Shown: positions 17,808 to 27,247 of the stretch, piece by piece | Position numbering within the stretch: position 1 is the first letter of the stretch | How the letters are laid out: each line of letters opens with the position of its first letter | Assembly: GCA_028279885.1 (NCBI GenBank) | Contig: JANQMX010000039.1 | Span: 1-64,000 of the forward strand | DNA from: Rhodovibrionaceae bacterium | GTDB lineage: Bacteria; Pseudomonadota; Alphaproteobacteria; Kiloniellales; DSM-21159 | Direction: 5' to 3' | DNA: 64,000 nt | Made by a program: the position numbers and the translations under genes | Notes under the pieces: model-generated | The model's input: only the letters and a program-made list of their open reading frames with translations | The model's database searches: none | What the model was told of the DNA's origin: nothing

Positions 17808-19331
17808 ATGAGCAAGAGACAGCAAGACGGTGCATCGCCGCGTCCGGCGGGCCGGTTGAAGGCGAAAGACCCACGCGCCATCGATCACATGACGGCACTG
17901 CTCCTGGACGCGGAGAAGAGCTGGATCCCGGAGCAGATCATGGTCGATACGGCGCATACGATCATGATCGCCGAACAGGGCATGATTACGCGCGAACAAG
18001 CCCGGCGCCTGCTCGACGCCTTGGAGAAAGCCATGGCGCTCGCCGAAGCGGGCGACTTCCCGCTCGACCGCGCTGGCGACTCGCTGCTGCCCCAAGCCCT
18101 CGACTTCTATGTGGCCGAAGCCGGGCCCGACGCCGGCGGGCGGCTGCATACGGGACGCAGCCGGATCGATGCCATCGCGGCCGTCAAACGCCTCTACGCT
18201 CGCAACTGCCTCCTTCGGGTTTACGGCTCGCTGACTAGCCTCCTCGCACTCCTGCTACGACTGGCCGAGGAGCATCGCGAGACGATCATGCCGGGGTGGA
18301 GCCACCTCCAGCATGCCCAGCCTTGGGTGCTTGGCCACTACCTCTTGAAGACCTTCGATGTCTTCGCCCGCCACGCGGAGCGCCTCCAGGCCTGCTACCA
18401 CCGCACCAACCGCAGCGCGCTCGGCGGCGCCGCGCTCGTGGGCAGCGGATGGCCGCTGGATAGGAGGCGCGTCTGCGAGCTGCTGGGCCACGAGGCCCTG
18501 GTGTACAACGCCATGGACGCCGGCCTGTTCACCAGCGATTGGCTGCTCGAATACAACGCCGTCCTCTCGATGCTGATGAACGACGTCGGCCGCTCGGCAT
18601 CCGATCTGGTCGTCTGGCACTCATGGGAGTTTGGCCTGGCCGAGCTCGACGATGGCTTCTGCTCGACCTCGACCCTGATGCCGCAGAAGAAGAACGCCGG
18701 CTCGGCCGAGTATCTGCGCGGATGCGCCGGCGATGCCGTCGGCTGGTACGCCAGCGCGGCCAGTATCAGCCGCTCGGCCACGACGATCGATTGCGACATC
18801 CACTATTCGCCCGACCTGCTGGCCAAGCCCGCCAACACCACCTGGCACTGTCTCGAATTGCTCGCCGGCGTGTACGACACCATCACGTTCAAGACCGATG
18901 TCATGCGCCGGAATGCAGGGGTCTATTGGAGCACGGCCAGCGGTCTCGCCGACAGCATCGCGGACCAAAGCGGCGTGAGCTTTCGTGAGGCCCACCACGT
19001 CGTCGCGCGCCTTGTTCGCAATTGTCTGACGGCGGGTATCAAGCCGCATGAGGTGACGGGACGGCATCTGGACGAGGCGGCAGGGGACGCTATCGGGCGC
19101 GCGCTCGAGTTGGAGACAAGCTGGGTTCAAGCGCAGCTCGACCCCGTCAACTTCCTCAACACGCGGGTCACCGCCGGCAGCGCGCACCAATCTGAGATCA
19201 CCAAGCAGCTGGATATGGCGCAGGCCACGCTAGCCCGCGACCGCCAATGGCTCGCGCACGAGCAAGCCTGCATTCGCGATGCCGGCACAAAGCTGGCAGA
19301 CGCCAAGGCGCGCATTCGCGCCGGAACGTAG
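17808..19331 (+). CDS. Aspartase/fumarase superfamily C-N lyase, argininosuccinate-lyase-like
   Basis: HTGRSRIDAIAAV and TLMPQKKNAGSAEYLRG signature motifs. Start placed at MSKRQQDG, downstream of the proposed promoter (ORF track gives 17778). Confidence 0.8.
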   Translation: MSKRQQDGASPRPAGRLKAKDPRAIDHMTALLLDAEKSWIPEQIMVDTAHTIMIAEQGMITREQARRLLDALEKAMALAEAGDFPLDRAGDSLLPQALDFYVAEAGPDAGGRLHTGRSRIDAIAAVKRLYARNCLLRVYGSLTSLLALLLRLAEEHRETIMPGWSHLQHAQPWVLGHYLLKTFDVFARHAERLQACYHRTNRSALGGAALVGSGWPLDRRRVCELLGHEALVYNAMDAGLFTSDWLLEYNAVLSMLMNDVGRSASDLVVWHSWEFGLAELDDGFCSTSTLMPQKKNAGSAEYLRGCAGDAVGWYASAASISRSATTIDCDIHYSPDLLAKPANTTWHCLELLAGVYDTITFKTDVMRRNAGVYWSTASGLADSIADQSGVSFREAHHVVARLVRNCLTAGIKPHEVTGRHLDEAAGDAIGRALELETSWVQAQLDPVNFLNTRVTAGSAHQSEITKQLDMAQATLARDRQWLAHEQACIRDAGTKLADAKARIRAGT

Positions 19332-19383
19332 CGACTGCCCTTTGTGCCGGCCTTCAGAGCCAGGCGTTCGAGCGCCAGCGTCC

Positions 19384-19450
19384 ATAACAGCAGGTTATAG
19401 CTCTCCCTCCAGAATGTATTGGTCGCAGGATCGGCGGCGCGCGAACATCG
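19384..19450 (+). promoter_or_regulatory. Putative LysR-type promoter, copy 3 (upstream of the oxidase operon)
   Basis: ATAACAGCAGGTTAT + 18 nt + TATTGG + 21 nt + AACATCG. Confidence 0.75.
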
Positions 19451-19536
19451 GGTCTCGATCACGGCGATGCAAAAGCGCCGCAGACAAAACAGTGGAAGGC
19501 AGGGCACATCATGCAAAGGGTGGCGAGAGATCTTCG

Positions 19537-19848
19537 ATGACTGGCCGCTTCGTTCGCCTGGGCGAGCTGGACCGCGCGCCCTTGGCCTTCTCCATCGATG
19601 GTAAGCCGGCAAGCGGCCTCGACGGCGACACGCTCCTGGTCGCCGTGTTGAACCAGACCGACCGCCTGCGCGTCTCGGAGTTCGGCGACGGCGCACGCTC
19701 CGGCTTCTGCCTGATGGGCGCCTGCCAGGACTGCTGGCTTTGGAGCGAGAGCGGCGAACGCCTGCGCGCCTGTACGACACCGCTGAAGCCCGGCATGCGC
19801 ATTCTGACTCAAGCACCCGGACGGGAATGGCTGAAGATCGCATCATAG
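19537..19848 (+). CDS. Small (2Fe-2S)-binding protein, opine oxidase/HcnA-like component
   Basis: MTGRFVRLGELDR...LDGDTLLVAVLN...GFCLMGACQDCWLW...ACTTPL; Fer2_4-type cysteine pattern. Confidence 0.8.
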   Translation: MTGRFVRLGELDRAPLAFSIDGKPASGLDGDTLLVAVLNQTDRLRVSEFGDGARSGFCLMGACQDCWLWSESGERLRACTTPLKPGMRILTQAPGREWLKIAS

Positions 19849-21203
19849 TCGTCGGCGCCGGGCCGGCCGGCGTGCGAGCAACGGAAGCACTGGTCGACGC
19901 CGGGCTGCGTCCCACCGTGATCGACGAAGAGCGTCGCGACGGCGGCCAGATCTACCGCCGCCAGCCCGAAGGCTTTCGCCGCGCCAAATCCGAGCTCTAC
20001 GGGACCGAAGCGACGCGGGCGGCCAACCTGCACGATAGCTTCGCGCGCCTGCAGCCTCAGATCGACTATCGGCCGGAGACCCTGGCCTGGAACATCGCGG
20101 ACAACCGTCTGCACCTAGTTCGAGGCGCGCAGTCCGATGCGTTGACCTACGGCGCGCTCATCATCGCGGCCGGTGCTACCGATCGCATCATGCCGGTGCG
20201 CGGCTGGAACCGAGCAGGTGTCTATAGCCTGGGCGGATCGCAGATCGCCTTGAAAGCGCAGGCCTGCGCGATCGGCCGGCGCGTAGTTTTCCTGGGGTCG
20301 GGGCCACTACTCTATCTGGTGGCCTCGCAGTACATAAAGGCAGGCGCCTCGGTGGCGGCCGTCCTCGACACCGCGCCGCGGCAGCTTCGCGTCAAAGCCC
20401 TGCCCAAGCTGATGGCGCGACCCGACGTTCTCTTCAAAGGGATCGCCCTGGATCGCCATCTGCGTCGGAGCGGCGTCGAAGTCCTGAGCGGCATCCACCC
20501 GCTGGCCATCGAAGGCAGCGACGAGCAGGGCGTCGAGGCGGTCACGGTCCGCCTGCCGGAAGGCGAGGTCCGGACGATCGCCTGCGATGCCGTCGGGCTG
20601 GGCTATCACCTGCGCCCGGAAACGCAATTGGCCGACCTAGCGCGCTGCGCCTTCCGCTTCGATGCCAAGACGCGGCAGTGGCAGCCCGAGGTCGATGCCG
20701 AGGGGCGCAGCTCGGTCAAGGGTGTCTACCTTGCCGGCGACAGCAGCCGCACCTTGGGCGCAGACGGCGCCGAGGCCGCCGGGCGCCTGGCCGCGCTCGC
20801 CGCGCTTAAAGACCGAGGACATACCGTCTCCGCCACGGAGATGGCCCGGCTGGCGAAGACGATTGCGCGCAGCGAACGCTTCCGCCAAGGCATCAGCGAG
20901 GCCTTCCCCTGGCCGCACCAGGCTGCCGCGGAGCTCTCCGACGACACCGTGATCTGCCGCTGCGAGTGCATCACCGCCGGCGAGCTGCGCGCTGTCGCCA
21001 GCGAGAAAGGCGCAACCGAACTCAATCGCGCCAAGGCGTTCAGCCGCGTCGGCATGGGCCGCTGCCAAGGCCGCTATTGCGGCCACGCGGCGGCCGAGGT
21101 GGTGGCCGCGGCCGCGGGGCTGCCGTTGGAGCAGGTCGGTCGCTTGCGCGGTCAGGCCCCGGTCAAACCGCTGCCCGTCGCCGCGGGAGTGACATCGCCA
21201 TGA
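19827..21203 (+). CDS. FAD/NAD(P)-binding oxidoreductase with C-terminal BFD-like [2Fe-2S] domain, opine oxidase/HcnB-like
   Basis: IIVVGAGPAGVRATEALVDAG Rossmann motif, IYRRQPEGF, C-terminal CRCECITAGEL...GMGRCQGRYCG. Overlaps the upstream gene. Confidence 0.85.
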   Translation: MAEDRIIVVGAGPAGVRATEALVDAGLRPTVIDEERRDGGQIYRRQPEGFRRAKSELYGTEATRAANLHDSFARLQPQIDYRPETLAWNIADNRLHLVRGAQSDALTYGALIIAAGATDRIMPVRGWNRAGVYSLGGSQIALKAQACAIGRRVVFLGSGPLLYLVASQYIKAGASVAAVLDTAPRQLRVKALPKLMARPDVLFKGIALDRHLRRSGVEVLSGIHPLAIEGSDEQGVEAVTVRLPEGEVRTIACDAVGLGYHLRPETQLADLARCAFRFDAKTRQWQPEVDAEGRSSVKGVYLAGDSSRTLGADGAEAAGRLAALAALKDRGHTVSATEMARLAKTIARSERFRQGISEAFPWPHQAAAELSDDTVICRCECITAGELRAVASEKGATELNRAKAFSRVGMGRCQGRYCGHAAAEVVAAAAGLPLEQVGRLRGQAPVKPLPVAAGVTSP

Positions 21204-22387
21204 CGCGGCAGCAGGCAGACGTGATCGTCATCGGCGGCGGCTTCATGGGTGCGTCGGCCGCGTTCTTCCTGCGGCAGCGTGGCCGTTCGGTGATCCTGAT
21301 CGAACGCGACCTGGTCGGACAGCAGGCCAGCGGCGTGAACTTCGGAAACGTGCGCCGCCAAGGCCGCTTCCTGCCGCAGTTGCCGCTGGCAAACCGCTCA
21401 CGGGAGATCTGGGGACGCCTCGATGAACTGATCGGGGAGGATGCCGAGTTCATTCCCACCGGCTATCTCAGGCTTTGCTATTGCAAAGAACAGCTTGGCC
21501 GGCTGGAGCAGTATGCCGCCGACGCCAAAGCCTACGATCTCGACCTCGAAATCCTGGGCCGCAACGCCCTGAAGGCGCGCTTCCCCTTTGTCGGCCCCGA
21601 GCCCATTGCGGCAATCTACTCGCCCAGAGATGGCCACGCCAATCCGCGCCTCGCAGCCCCCGCCTTCGGCCGGGCCGCCGCCCGCGCCGGCGCCCAGGTC
21701 TTCGAGCAAACCGAGGTCCTGTCGATCACGAAAGCCGGCGAGGACTTCGAGGTTGGCTGCAGCGACGGCCGCGTGTTTCGCAGCCCGGCGGTGCTGGTCA
21801 CCGCCGGCGCCTGGGGCAATGCCCTGTCCGAGCAGTTCGGCGAGCCCGTCCCCATCGTCGCGCGCGGCCCGCAGATGGCAGTCACCGAACCGATGCCCTA
21901 CGCCATCGAGCCGGTCGTCGGCCTTGCGACCGCCAAGGAGAAAGAGGTCATCTACCTGCGCCAGGTCACCCGCGGCAACATCGTCTTCGGCGGCGGACCG
22001 CGCGGCCCGGCCCATGCCGACATTCGGCGCGCCTATGTCCTGCCGCAAAACACGCTGGGGCAGCTTGTGCAGCTCCAGCGCCTCATCCCTGCCTTGGGTT
22101 CACTCAGCATTATCCGGACCTGGAGCGGCATCGAGGGCTACTTGCCCGACGACCTGCCGATCATGGGGCCGAGCGCGCGGGAGCCGGGCCTCTACTACGC
22201 CTTCGGCTTCTGCGGCCACGGCTTCCAGCTCGGCCCGGGGGTCGGCGACGTCATGGCCGAGTTGATCGACCGCGGCGAGACGACGACACCCATCGAGCCC
22301 TTTTCGATCGCGCGCTTCGCCTCCGAGACCGCCGCGCCCACGCATGCCACCAGTTCTGTCCAAGCAATGGAGACGTCACCACGATGA
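21200..22387 (+). CDS. FAD-dependent oxidoreductase, DadA/glycine-oxidase/HcnC-like
   Basis: MTRQQADVIVIGGGFMGASAAFFLRQRG, C-terminal TWSGIEGYLPDDLPIMGPSAREPGLYYAFGFCGHGFQLGPGVG. Confidence 0.85.
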   Translation: MTRQQADVIVIGGGFMGASAAFFLRQRGRSVILIERDLVGQQASGVNFGNVRRQGRFLPQLPLANRSREIWGRLDELIGEDAEFIPTGYLRLCYCKEQLGRLEQYAADAKAYDLDLEILGRNALKARFPFVGPEPIAAIYSPRDGHANPRLAAPAFGRAAARAGAQVFEQTEVLSITKAGEDFEVGCSDGRVFRSPAVLVTAGAWGNALSEQFGEPVPIVARGPQMAVTEPMPYAIEPVVGLATAKEKEVIYLRQVTRGNIVFGGGPRGPAHADIRRAYVLPQNTLGQLVQLQRLIPALGSLSIIRTWSGIEGYLPDDLPIMGPSAREPGLYYAFGFCGHGFQLGPGVGDVMAELIDRGETTTPIEPFSIARFASETAAPTHATSSVQAMETSPR

Positions 22388-23433
22388 CCGCCGTAACCGC
22401 CGCCACTTCCGGCAAAGACGCCGAGCTGAGCGCCGACGAGGAAACCCGCCGCTTCCATGACGAGACCTTTGTCTTCGACGGCTTGGCCATCGCCTATGTG
22501 CTCGAGGACAAATACACCGAGCGCTGCCTGGCCGGCGGCGTCAACGCCGCGAACGTCACCTTCGCCTTGGAGGAGTCCTGGGACGAGACGTTGCGCCGGG
22601 TCGAGAGCTATCTGACGACCATCGAGAAGAGCCCGGACCTGACGTTCTGCCTCACCGCCGATGACCTCCTGGCGGCCCAGAAGCAAGGCAAGCTCGGCAT
22701 CGTCTTCGGCACGCAGGGTGCTTCAATGCTGGAGGATAAGCTCTGGCGCCTCGAGCTCTTGGTGAGAATGGGGCTTCGCTTCCTGGGCCTCGCCTACACA
22801 ACTGCCAACGCCTTCGGCGACGGCTGCGGCGAGAAGCGCGACGCGGGCCTTTCCTATCTCGGCGAAGAGCTGGTCGAGATGGCCAACGAGCTGCCGATCA
22901 TGATCGACCTCTCGCACTGCGGTCACCGCACCCGTGCCGAGACCACGGCCATGGCAAAGGCACCCGTCTGTACCCATTCCAACGCCGACGGCCTCAGAGC
23001 CAATGGGCGCAACACGACCGACGACACCGTCAAGGCGATGGCCGAGAAAGGCGGCATGATCGGCGTCTGCGGCCTGCCGCAATCGCTTGCCGACGACACA
23101 CCGACCTTGGACGACCTGCTGGATCACGTCGACCACCTGACCAAGCTGTCCGGCGTCGAAAGCGTCGGTATCGGGCTGGATTACGTCGAGAAGTACGGCG
23201 AGCAGAAGACCGTCGTGGCGCCGCCCAGCGTGGTGACCTGGCGCACCCGGCGCCCGGACATCTTCGGCCCGGTCTCCGCCTTCGGGCGCCAGTCCTATCC
23301 GATCGGGATTGAGACTGTGGCGAAGCTTCCGAACCTGACGCAAGGCCTGCTGGACCGCGGCTACGACCGAGATGCGGTGACGGCGATCATGGGCGGCAAC
23401 TGGCTGCGTACGTTCCGTCGATTCTGCGGTTGA
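22384..23433 (+). CDS. Membrane dipeptidase (peptidase M19) family protein
   Basis: NELPIMIDLSHCGHRTRAETTAMAKAPVCTHSNADGL and VGIGLDYVE; M19 signatures. Start set at 22384 overlapping the previous stop. Confidence 0.85.
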   Translation: MTAVTAATSGKDAELSADEETRRFHDETFVFDGLAIAYVLEDKYTERCLAGGVNAANVTFALEESWDETLRRVESYLTTIEKSPDLTFCLTADDLLAAQKQGKLGIVFGTQGASMLEDKLWRLELLVRMGLRFLGLAYTTANAFGDGCGEKRDAGLSYLGEELVEMANELPIMIDLSHCGHRTRAETTAMAKAPVCTHSNADGLRANGRNTTDDTVKAMAEKGGMIGVCGLPQSLADDTPTLDDLLDHVDHLTKLSGVESVGIGLDYVEKYGEQKTVVAPPSVVTWRTRRPDIFGPVSAFGRQSYPIGIETVAKLPNLTQGLLDRGYDRDAVTAIMGGNWLRTFRRFCG

Positions 23434-23639
23434 TCGCTTGATCGCTTCGGAAGGCAGCGGGGCTCAGCACCCTAAAAACAACACTATAAGGAGGGAGAAA
23501 AAGGCACAGAGGCCATAGTTGGTTGCGGCCACCGCCGCACGACGAACAAGGAATGGCCGCAGGTGCCGTCTGTATCAGGGAGTAACGACAGACAGGCAGC
23601 CTCCAAGAAAGAGTGCTGCCACAGGGAAAGGAAGAGAAA

Positions 23640-25262
23640 ATGACACGCTTCAAAGATGATCTGGGACATCTCGTGCGCGTTCAGGACCGCTTGATGATTG
23701 AAGATGCCTTACGGCGCGGCGCGACTCGCCGCGACGTGCTCGGCATGCTGACGGCGGCCGGCGCCGGTATTGCTTTTGCCGGCAGCATGGTCGCCTCGGC
23801 CGAGAAGGCCTTGGCAGAGACCCCCAAGCGCGGCGGCCAGATCCGCTTCGCCTGGGCGCAGCACGGCCCCTCGGACACCCTCGACCCGATCCTGGCCACG
23901 AATACCATCGACTATGGGCGCAGCCGGCTGACCTACAACAACCTCTGCCGCATCGGCGCGGACCTGACCGCGGGCCCGGAGCTGGCCGAGTCGTTCGAAG
24001 CCAATGCCGACGCCACGGAATGGACCTTCAAGCTTCGCAAGGGGGTTGAGTGGCACGACGGCTCGCCGCTGACGGCGGACGATGTGATCTATTCCATGAA
24101 CCGGCATCTGGGCGAAGACTCGACGTCGAAAGCCAAGGTTCTGGTCAGCGACATCCGGGAGTGGGTGAAGGACGACAATCATACGGTGCGCGCGGTATTA
24201 GACGCACCCAACGCCGAGCTGCCTGTCGCGCTTGGCACCTTTCACTTCAGAATCATCAAGGACGGGACCACCGACTTCCAGATGCCGCTCGGCACCGGGC
24301 CTTACAAGGTCACGGAGTTCAAGCCCGGCGTGCGCTCCATCCATACGCGTAACGACAACTACTGGAACGAGGGCGGACCTTACATCGAGCAGGTCGAGGT
24401 TTTCGGCATCACCGACAATGTGGCCCGAGTCAACGCGCTCATTTCCGGCGACATCCACATGATGGGCAGCCTGAACCCGCAGGCCATCCCGCAGGTCGAG
24501 GCAACCGAGGGCGTCGAGGTCTTTGCCGTTCCCTCCGGCGCCTGCAACACCATGGTTGCCCGGCTCGACATGGCGCCCGGCAACAACCCCGATTTCGTCA
24601 TGGCCTTGAAGCACCTACAGCGCCGGGATCGCGTGCTGAACGTGATTCAAAAGGGCTATGGCGACCTCGGCAACGATCAGCCGGTCGGTCCGGCCTATGG
24701 CGTCGACTGGTGCAAGGAACAGGGCGTGCGGGCCTACGATCCGGACAAGGCGAAGTTCCTGCTCAACAAGTCCGGCATCACGGAAGCAACGATCGATGTT
24801 GCCGATGTGGCGGCCGGTCTGATGGACCGCAGTCTGATGATGCAGCGCGAGCTGGCCAAGCTTGGCGTCAACCTGCGGATCAATCGCGTGCCCACCGACG
24901 GCTATTGGAGCACGACCTGGCTCAAGGCACCCATGCACGTGGGTTCCTGGAACATGCGCCCGACCGCCAACATGATGATGACGATCGGCTTCAAGTCGGA
25001 CGCGCCGTGGAACGAATCACGGTGGAAGAACGAGCGCTTCGATCAGCTCCTTGCAATGGCGCGCGCCGAGTTGGACCCGGCCAAGCGCTATGAAATGAAC
25101 TGCGAGATGCAGCGTCTCTGTTCCGATAACAGTGGCGTTCTGATCGCAACGCATGGCGCCTACATCGACGCCAAGGTCACGAACCTGAAGGGCTTCCCGC
25201 GGGTCCCGCTCGCTCCCTTCGGCGGCATGGAGTGGCCGGAGTACATCTGGCTCGACGCCTAA
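23640..25262 (+). CDS. ABC transporter substrate-binding protein, family 5 (dipeptide/opine type)
   Basis: SBP_bac_5 features: LRKGVEWHDGSPLTADDVIYSMNRHLGE; N-terminal signal region. Confidence 0.88.
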   Translation: MTRFKDDLGHLVRVQDRLMIEDALRRGATRRDVLGMLTAAGAGIAFAGSMVASAEKALAETPKRGGQIRFAWAQHGPSDTLDPILATNTIDYGRSRLTYNNLCRIGADLTAGPELAESFEANADATEWTFKLRKGVEWHDGSPLTADDVIYSMNRHLGEDSTSKAKVLVSDIREWVKDDNHTVRAVLDAPNAELPVALGTFHFRIIKDGTTDFQMPLGTGPYKVTEFKPGVRSIHTRNDNYWNEGGPYIEQVEVFGITDNVARVNALISGDIHMMGSLNPQAIPQVEATEGVEVFAVPSGACNTMVARLDMAPGNNPDFVMALKHLQRRDRVLNVIQKGYGDLGNDQPVGPAYGVDWCKEQGVRAYDPDKAKFLLNKSGITEATIDVADVAAGLMDRSLMMQRELAKLGVNLRINRVPTDGYWSTTWLKAPMHVGSWNMRPTANMMMTIGFKSDAPWNESRWKNERFDQLLAMARAELDPAKRYEMNCEMQRLCSDNSGVLIATHGAYIDAKVTNLKGFPRVPLAPFGGMEWPEYIWLDA

Positions 25263-25355
25263 ACAGCCGACGCCAAGAGGTCAGCCTGGGCTTTCTCATT
25301 CGGAGAGTCCAAGCTGACCCGAGGCGACAACGTTGGCTGCGGAGCGCAGACGTTT

Positions 25356-26303
25356 ATGTGGCAACTGACCTTTCGTCGTATCGCCATCGGCTTCCTGCTG
25401 GTCTGGGTGGTGTCGGTGCTGATCTTCGCCATCACTCAGATCCTGCCGGGGGATGCTGCTGAGATTCGGCTGGGCCAGGACGCCACACCCGAAAGCGTTG
25501 CGGCCCTGCGCCGCGAAATGGGCCTCGATAAGCCGGCCTACATGCAATACCTGGTGTGGGTCGAGCGCCTGTTGAGCGGCAATCTCGGCGTCTCGGTCGC
25601 CGGCGGTGCAACGATCGCCAGCCTGATCGAGCACCGCATCGGCAACACGCTGTTCATGGCGGGCATGGTCTCGGCGATCGCCATCCCGATTTCGGTGACC
25701 ATCGGACTGCTCGCCGCCATGTTCCCAGGCGGCCTGATCGACCGGATCGTCACCACGGCGACCTTGGGACTGGTCGCCGTACCGGACTTCCTGGTCGCGA
25801 TCCTTCTGATTCTCCTCCTATCGGTGGAGCTCAACTGGCTACCCGCCGTGTCCTATCTCAGCGGCACGGAGTCTTTCTGGCAAACCTTGCGCGCGCTGGC
25901 CCTACCGATCGCCACCCTGGTTACGGTGGTGGCGGCCCAGATGATCCGCATGACCCGAGCCGGCGTCCTCAACGTGATGAGCTCGCCTTATATCGAAATG
26001 GCCATTCTCAAGGGTGTCCCGCGGCGGCGAATCATCCTGCGCCACGCCTTGCCCAACGCTATCGGGCCGATTGTCAACATCATCGCCCTCAACCTGGCCT
26101 ATCTGGTCAGCGGTGTTGTGGTGGTCGAAACCATCTTCGCCTACCCCGGGCTGGCCAAGCTGATGGTCGACGGCGTGCAGGCTCGCGACATGGCCGTGGT
26201 TCAGGCCTGTGGGATGATCTTCTGCACTACCTACATCACCCTGATTCTCATCGCCGACATCGCCGCGATCCTGTCGAACCCTCGGCTGAGGCATCCAAAA
26301 TGA
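25356..26303 (+). CDS. ABC transporter permease, DppB type
   Basis: MWQLTFRRIAIGFLLVWVVSVLIFAITQILPGDAAEIRLGQDATPE; EAA loop. Confidence 0.9.
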   Translation: MWQLTFRRIAIGFLLVWVVSVLIFAITQILPGDAAEIRLGQDATPESVAALRREMGLDKPAYMQYLVWVERLLSGNLGVSVAGGATIASLIEHRIGNTLFMAGMVSAIAIPISVTIGLLAAMFPGGLIDRIVTTATLGLVAVPDFLVAILLILLLSVELNWLPAVSYLSGTESFWQTLRALALPIATLVTVVAAQMIRMTRAGVLNVMSSPYIEMAILKGVPRRRIILRHALPNAIGPIVNIIALNLAYLVSGVVVVETIFAYPGLAKLMVDGVQARDMAVVQACGMIFCTTYITLILIADIAAILSNPRLRHPK

Positions 26304-27247
26304 CCGGCGATGCGATCAAGGCAGCGGTCGAAAGGCCGCCCGGTGACCAGAGCTTCGAAGAGTTGCCGGACGCGCCACCGCGGCAGCGTCTGAAGCTCTC
26401 CTGGGCCGGCAAGATCTCAGTCGGTATCATCGTTTTCTGGGTTCTCATGGCTCTGACCGGCTCCTTCATCGCGCCCTATCATGAAGCCGAGTTCATCGAA
26501 GAAGACCTGCAAGGCAACTACTACCTCGACCCCAGCTTCCTGCCGCCGAGCGCGCAGACCTGGCTGGGCACCGACTACCTGGGGCGGGACATCTTCTCGC
26601 GCGTCCTCTGGGGCGCGCGTACGACCCTGGGCATCGCCTTCGCCGCTACCCTGCTCGCCTATTTGATCGGCATTACGCTCGGCATCACGGCCGCCGTCGC
26701 CGGGGGTTGGACCGATATGGTGCTCAGCCGCCTCGACGACGCCATCCTCTCGATACCGACGATCATGCTAGCCCTGATCATCATCGCGGCTTTCGGCTCG
26801 TCGATTCCATTACTGATCGTCCTGGCGGGACTGGTCTATGCCGCGGGCATCTTCCGCATCGCCCGCGCCCTGGGCCAAGACATCATGGTGCAGGATTTCG
26901 TGGAGGCGGCCCGCGCCCGGGGCGAAGGGCTCTGGTGGATCATCACCCGCGAAATTCTGCCGAACGCCGTCATGCCGATCGCCACCGACTTCGGCCTTCG
27001 CCTGATCTTCATCATCCTCTTCATTTCGACACTGAGCTTCCTCGGCCTCGGCGTGCAGCCTCCAACCGCCGACTGGGGCAGCATGGTGCGGGAGAATCTC
27101 CAGGGGCTCGGCAACGGCTTCTCCGGCGGCGCCATCGCCTCTCTCGCACCGGCCGCCGCCATAGGCAGTCTGACCATCGCCATCAACCTGATCGTCGACG
27201 ACGTCTCGGCCCATGCCGGCGGCAGCCTGGCCAAGAAGATGATCTGA
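26300..27247 (+). CDS. ABC transporter permease, DppC type
   Basis: HEAEFIEEDLQGNYYLDPSFLPPSAQTWLGTDYLGRDIFSRVLWGARTTL; start overlaps the upstream stop. Confidence 0.9.
   Translation: MTGDAIKAAVERPPGDQSFEELPDAPPRQRLKLSWAGKISVGIIVFWVLMALTGSFIAPYHEAEFIEEDLQGNYYLDPSFLPPSAQTWLGTDYLGRDIFSRVLWGARTTLGIAFAATLLAYLIGITLGITAAVAGGWTDMVLSRLDDAILSIPTIMLALIIIAAFGSSIPLLIVLAGLVYAAGIFRIARALGQDIMVQDFVEAARARGEGLWWIITREILPNAVMPIATDFGLRLIFIILFISTLSFLGLGVQPPTADWGSMVRENLQGLGNGFSGGAIASLAPAAAIGSLTIAINLIVDDVSAHAGGSLAKKMI

Noticed and set aside
21475-22383. N-terminal 303 residues of the 652-aa + strand ORF 21475..23433
   Set aside because: Out-of-frame shadow of the FAD oxidoreductase; the real dipeptidase starts at 22384.
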